Part shown: piece after piece, positions 6,027-6,289 of the stretch
Numbering within the stretch: the stretch's first letter is position 1
How the letters are laid out: each line of letters opens with the position of its first letter
Source: an uncultured Lachnospiraceae bacterium
GTDB lineage: Bacteria > Bacillota > Clostridia > Lachnospirales > Lachnospiraceae
Length of the DNA: 6,289 nucleotides
Reading direction: 5' to 3'
Assembly (NCBI GenBank): GCA_949346185.1
Contig: CASGVX010000130.1
Span: 1-6,289, forward strand
Made by a program: the position numbers and the translations under genes
The notes under the pieces: model-generated
What the model was told of the DNA's origin: nothing
Databases searched by the model: none
Seen by the model: the letters and a program-made list of their open reading frames with translations, nothing else

Positions 6027-6065
6027 CTATGCCAATGAACACTTCTGCCCATAATCCTAAGCCAT

Positions 6066-6289
6066 TCAATCCCTTCCCGAAAACCTCCTGCTCCCTGTCA
6101 CGCAGGTCAGCAGTTCCTCCTCGGTCAGCACGACCCCGGGAATATCCATCCCTGCCTTTTTCAGCCCCTGTGCAATCTTTGTGATGTCCGGCAGTTCCAC
6201 CCGGCAGGCTGCCAGAATTTCCGGCTTTCCAAACACTTCTCTGGGAGTGCCCGACAGCGCCACCTTCCCCTGCCTCATCACAAAGATAC
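6066..6289 (-). CDS. ecfA1: Energy-coupling factor transporter ATPase EcfA1, C-terminal part (runs off the window)
   Basis: Only the last 74 or so codons are inside the window; the gene continues past the right edge, so the real start and ATPase motifs are not visible. The frame stays open to base 6289 and reads IFVMRQGKVALSGTPREVF, which matches the segment after the H-loop in ECF ATPases (a V-M-x-x-G-K-V strand followed by GTPREVF). It then gives the C-terminal helical extension ending TGSRRFSGRD. The order ahead of ecfA2 and ecfT identifies it as EcfA1, the partner ATPase. An 89-nt spacer separates it from ecfA2, wider than the 28 nt between ecfA2 and ecfT. A GTG or ATG near 6278-6281 could be mistaken for a start but is internal. 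Confidence 0.88.
   Translation of the reverse strand, partial: IFVMRQGKVALSGTPREVFGKPEILAACRVELPDITKIAQGLKKAGMDIPGVVLTEEELLTCVTGSRRFSGRD

Overview
The window looks like chromosome from an anaerobic low-GC Gram-positive, most likely the Lachnospiraceae/Clostridia. The evidence is the gene order ecfA1-ecfA2-ecfT-truA, the style of the EcfT and EcfA2 proteins, the purine-rich Shine-Dalgarno sites and a base composition near half G+C by eye. This placement is inference from protein character and synteny, not from a search.

The left half (about 1-3435, + strand) is a compact three-gene ABC-2 exporter cassette: a 234-residue ATPase (133-837), a 412-residue membrane subunit (892-2130) and a 384-residue membrane subunit (2281-3435). 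The two membrane subunits share a layout: one N-terminal helix, about 170 residues outside the membrane, then a block of about five helices. They differ in sequence, so the predicted complex is a heterodimeric permease with an ATPase dimer. The substrate cannot be read from the sequence. A 41-nt sequence preceded by a hairpin occurs twice, upstream of the ATPase (2-55) and upstream of the second permease (2173-2238). The copies match at 32 of 41 positions.

The right half (3397-6289, - strand) reads ecfA1 (3' end only), ecfA2, ecfT, truA. The first three encode the energising module of an energy-coupling-factor vitamin/metal importer. No substrate-binding S component is present, which fits a shared module serving S components encoded elsewhere. 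truA encodes the tRNA pseudouridine synthase for positions 38-40. A 110-nt spacer between ecfT and truA holds overlapping, mutually exclusive hairpins.

The two halves converge and overlap by 39 bp: the 3' end of the second permease gene is antisense to the last codons of truA. rplM and rpsI often follow truA in Firmicutes but are absent here, so this point may be a rearrangement or insertion junction. No tRNA, rRNA, CRISPR array, insertion sequence or convincing intrinsic terminator was seen. I see no clearly new biological system. The points most worth a second look are the repeat pair, the start of the second permease, the truA leader and the convergent overlap.
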